From JBBDYG01 sp040901765 (GTDB lineage Bacteria > Planctomycetota > Planctomycetia > Pirellulales > Lacipirellulaceae), in the NCBI GenBank assembly GCA_040901765.1, contig JBBDYG010000043.1, positions 112,110 to 176,109 on the forward strand: a DNA stretch of 64,000 bases, read 5' to 3'. Under the pieces are notes generated by a model. That model was not told where the DNA came from. It made no database searches and was given only the letters and a program-made list of their open reading frames with translations. The position numbers and the translations under genes were made by a program. Of this stretch, positions 63,951-64,000 are shown piece by piece. Position 1 is the stretch's first letter, and every line of letters starts with the position of its first letter.

Positions 63951-64000
63951 GTGGCAAAGCGGATCGGGCGACAGTCTGGCAGCCGAAACCGTGGTTACTT
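63951..64000 (+). CDS. start of a probable integrase gene (cut by the window edge)
   Basis: GTG 63951 is preceded by GGAAGGG about 7 bases upstream. The 16 visible residues (MAKRIGRQSGSRNRGY) are basic and resemble the start of planctomycete tyrosine recombinases, in which an RGYFF-type segment follows. The gene continues beyond the window, so this is a suggestion from 16 residues and from its position by a tRNA. Confidence 0.35.
   Translation, partial: MAKRIGRQSGSRNRGY

Overview
The window is about 60% G+C and looks like a chromosomal piece of a planctomycete, probably Pirellulales-like. The evidence is three exported proteins that combine a dockerin-like GDYNxDGxVxAADYTVWRD segment with a PEP-CTERM tail, two ECF sigma factor / Ser-Thr kinase pairs, a DUF1573 protein, a secreted SHD1-domain protein, an NHL-repeat thioredoxin, a fused PurS-PurL, and many palindromic and 7-nt-periodic intergenic repeats. 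Bases 45159-45258 are N (an assembly gap inside a tandem array).

Layout. 1-8060: an integrated mobile element of small, mostly unknown genes, a short tape-measure-like coiled-coil protein, a candidate structured RNA and two tyrosine recombinases. The second recombinase reads into the 3' end of a tRNA-Val gene, so the element probably entered at that tRNA; its left end lies outside the window. 8100-17700: housekeeping and regulatory genes (aldose epimerase, membrane metallophosphoesterase, PAS-GAF-receiver protein, TypA/BipA GTPase, a RelE/ParE-type toxin-antitoxin pair, a PilZ-like protein). 17900-26400: envelope and redox genes (DLFG-repeat/SHD1 protein, HemY-type protoporphyrinogen oxidase, outer-membrane barrel, DUF1573, NHL-thioredoxin, PEP-CTERM protein). 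26400-36950: tyrA-purL-purQ, a zinc-ribbon membrane protein, DNA polymerase III delta prime, a proton pyrophosphatase and tRNA-Ser. 37000-42400: Gfo/Idh/MocA oxidoreductase, two gene remnants (TAT-oxidoreductase N-terminus, ROK C-terminus), then an aldo/keto reductase, a TauD-like dioxygenase and an MFS transporter in a row. 42400-48800: HAF-repeat protein, divergent ECF sigma factor and a WD40 Ser/Thr kinase. 48900-51710: a DNA-modification island (Vsr, GIY-YIG nuclease, C5-cytosine methyltransferase with an N-terminal DNA-binding-like domain). 52500-63330: two PEP-CTERM exported proteins, a TPR Ser/Thr kinase and its ECF sigma factor. 63750-64000: tRNA-Arg and the first codons of what looks like another integrase.

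The most striking pattern is a set of tandem arrays with a period of exactly 7 nt and unrelated unit sequences, often as inverted pairs around a short core. Most are intergenic, but three lie in frame inside conserved genes (purL and both kinases). The best candidate for an undescribed element is the compact structured RNA at about 5121-5306, just upstream of the first recombinase operon.
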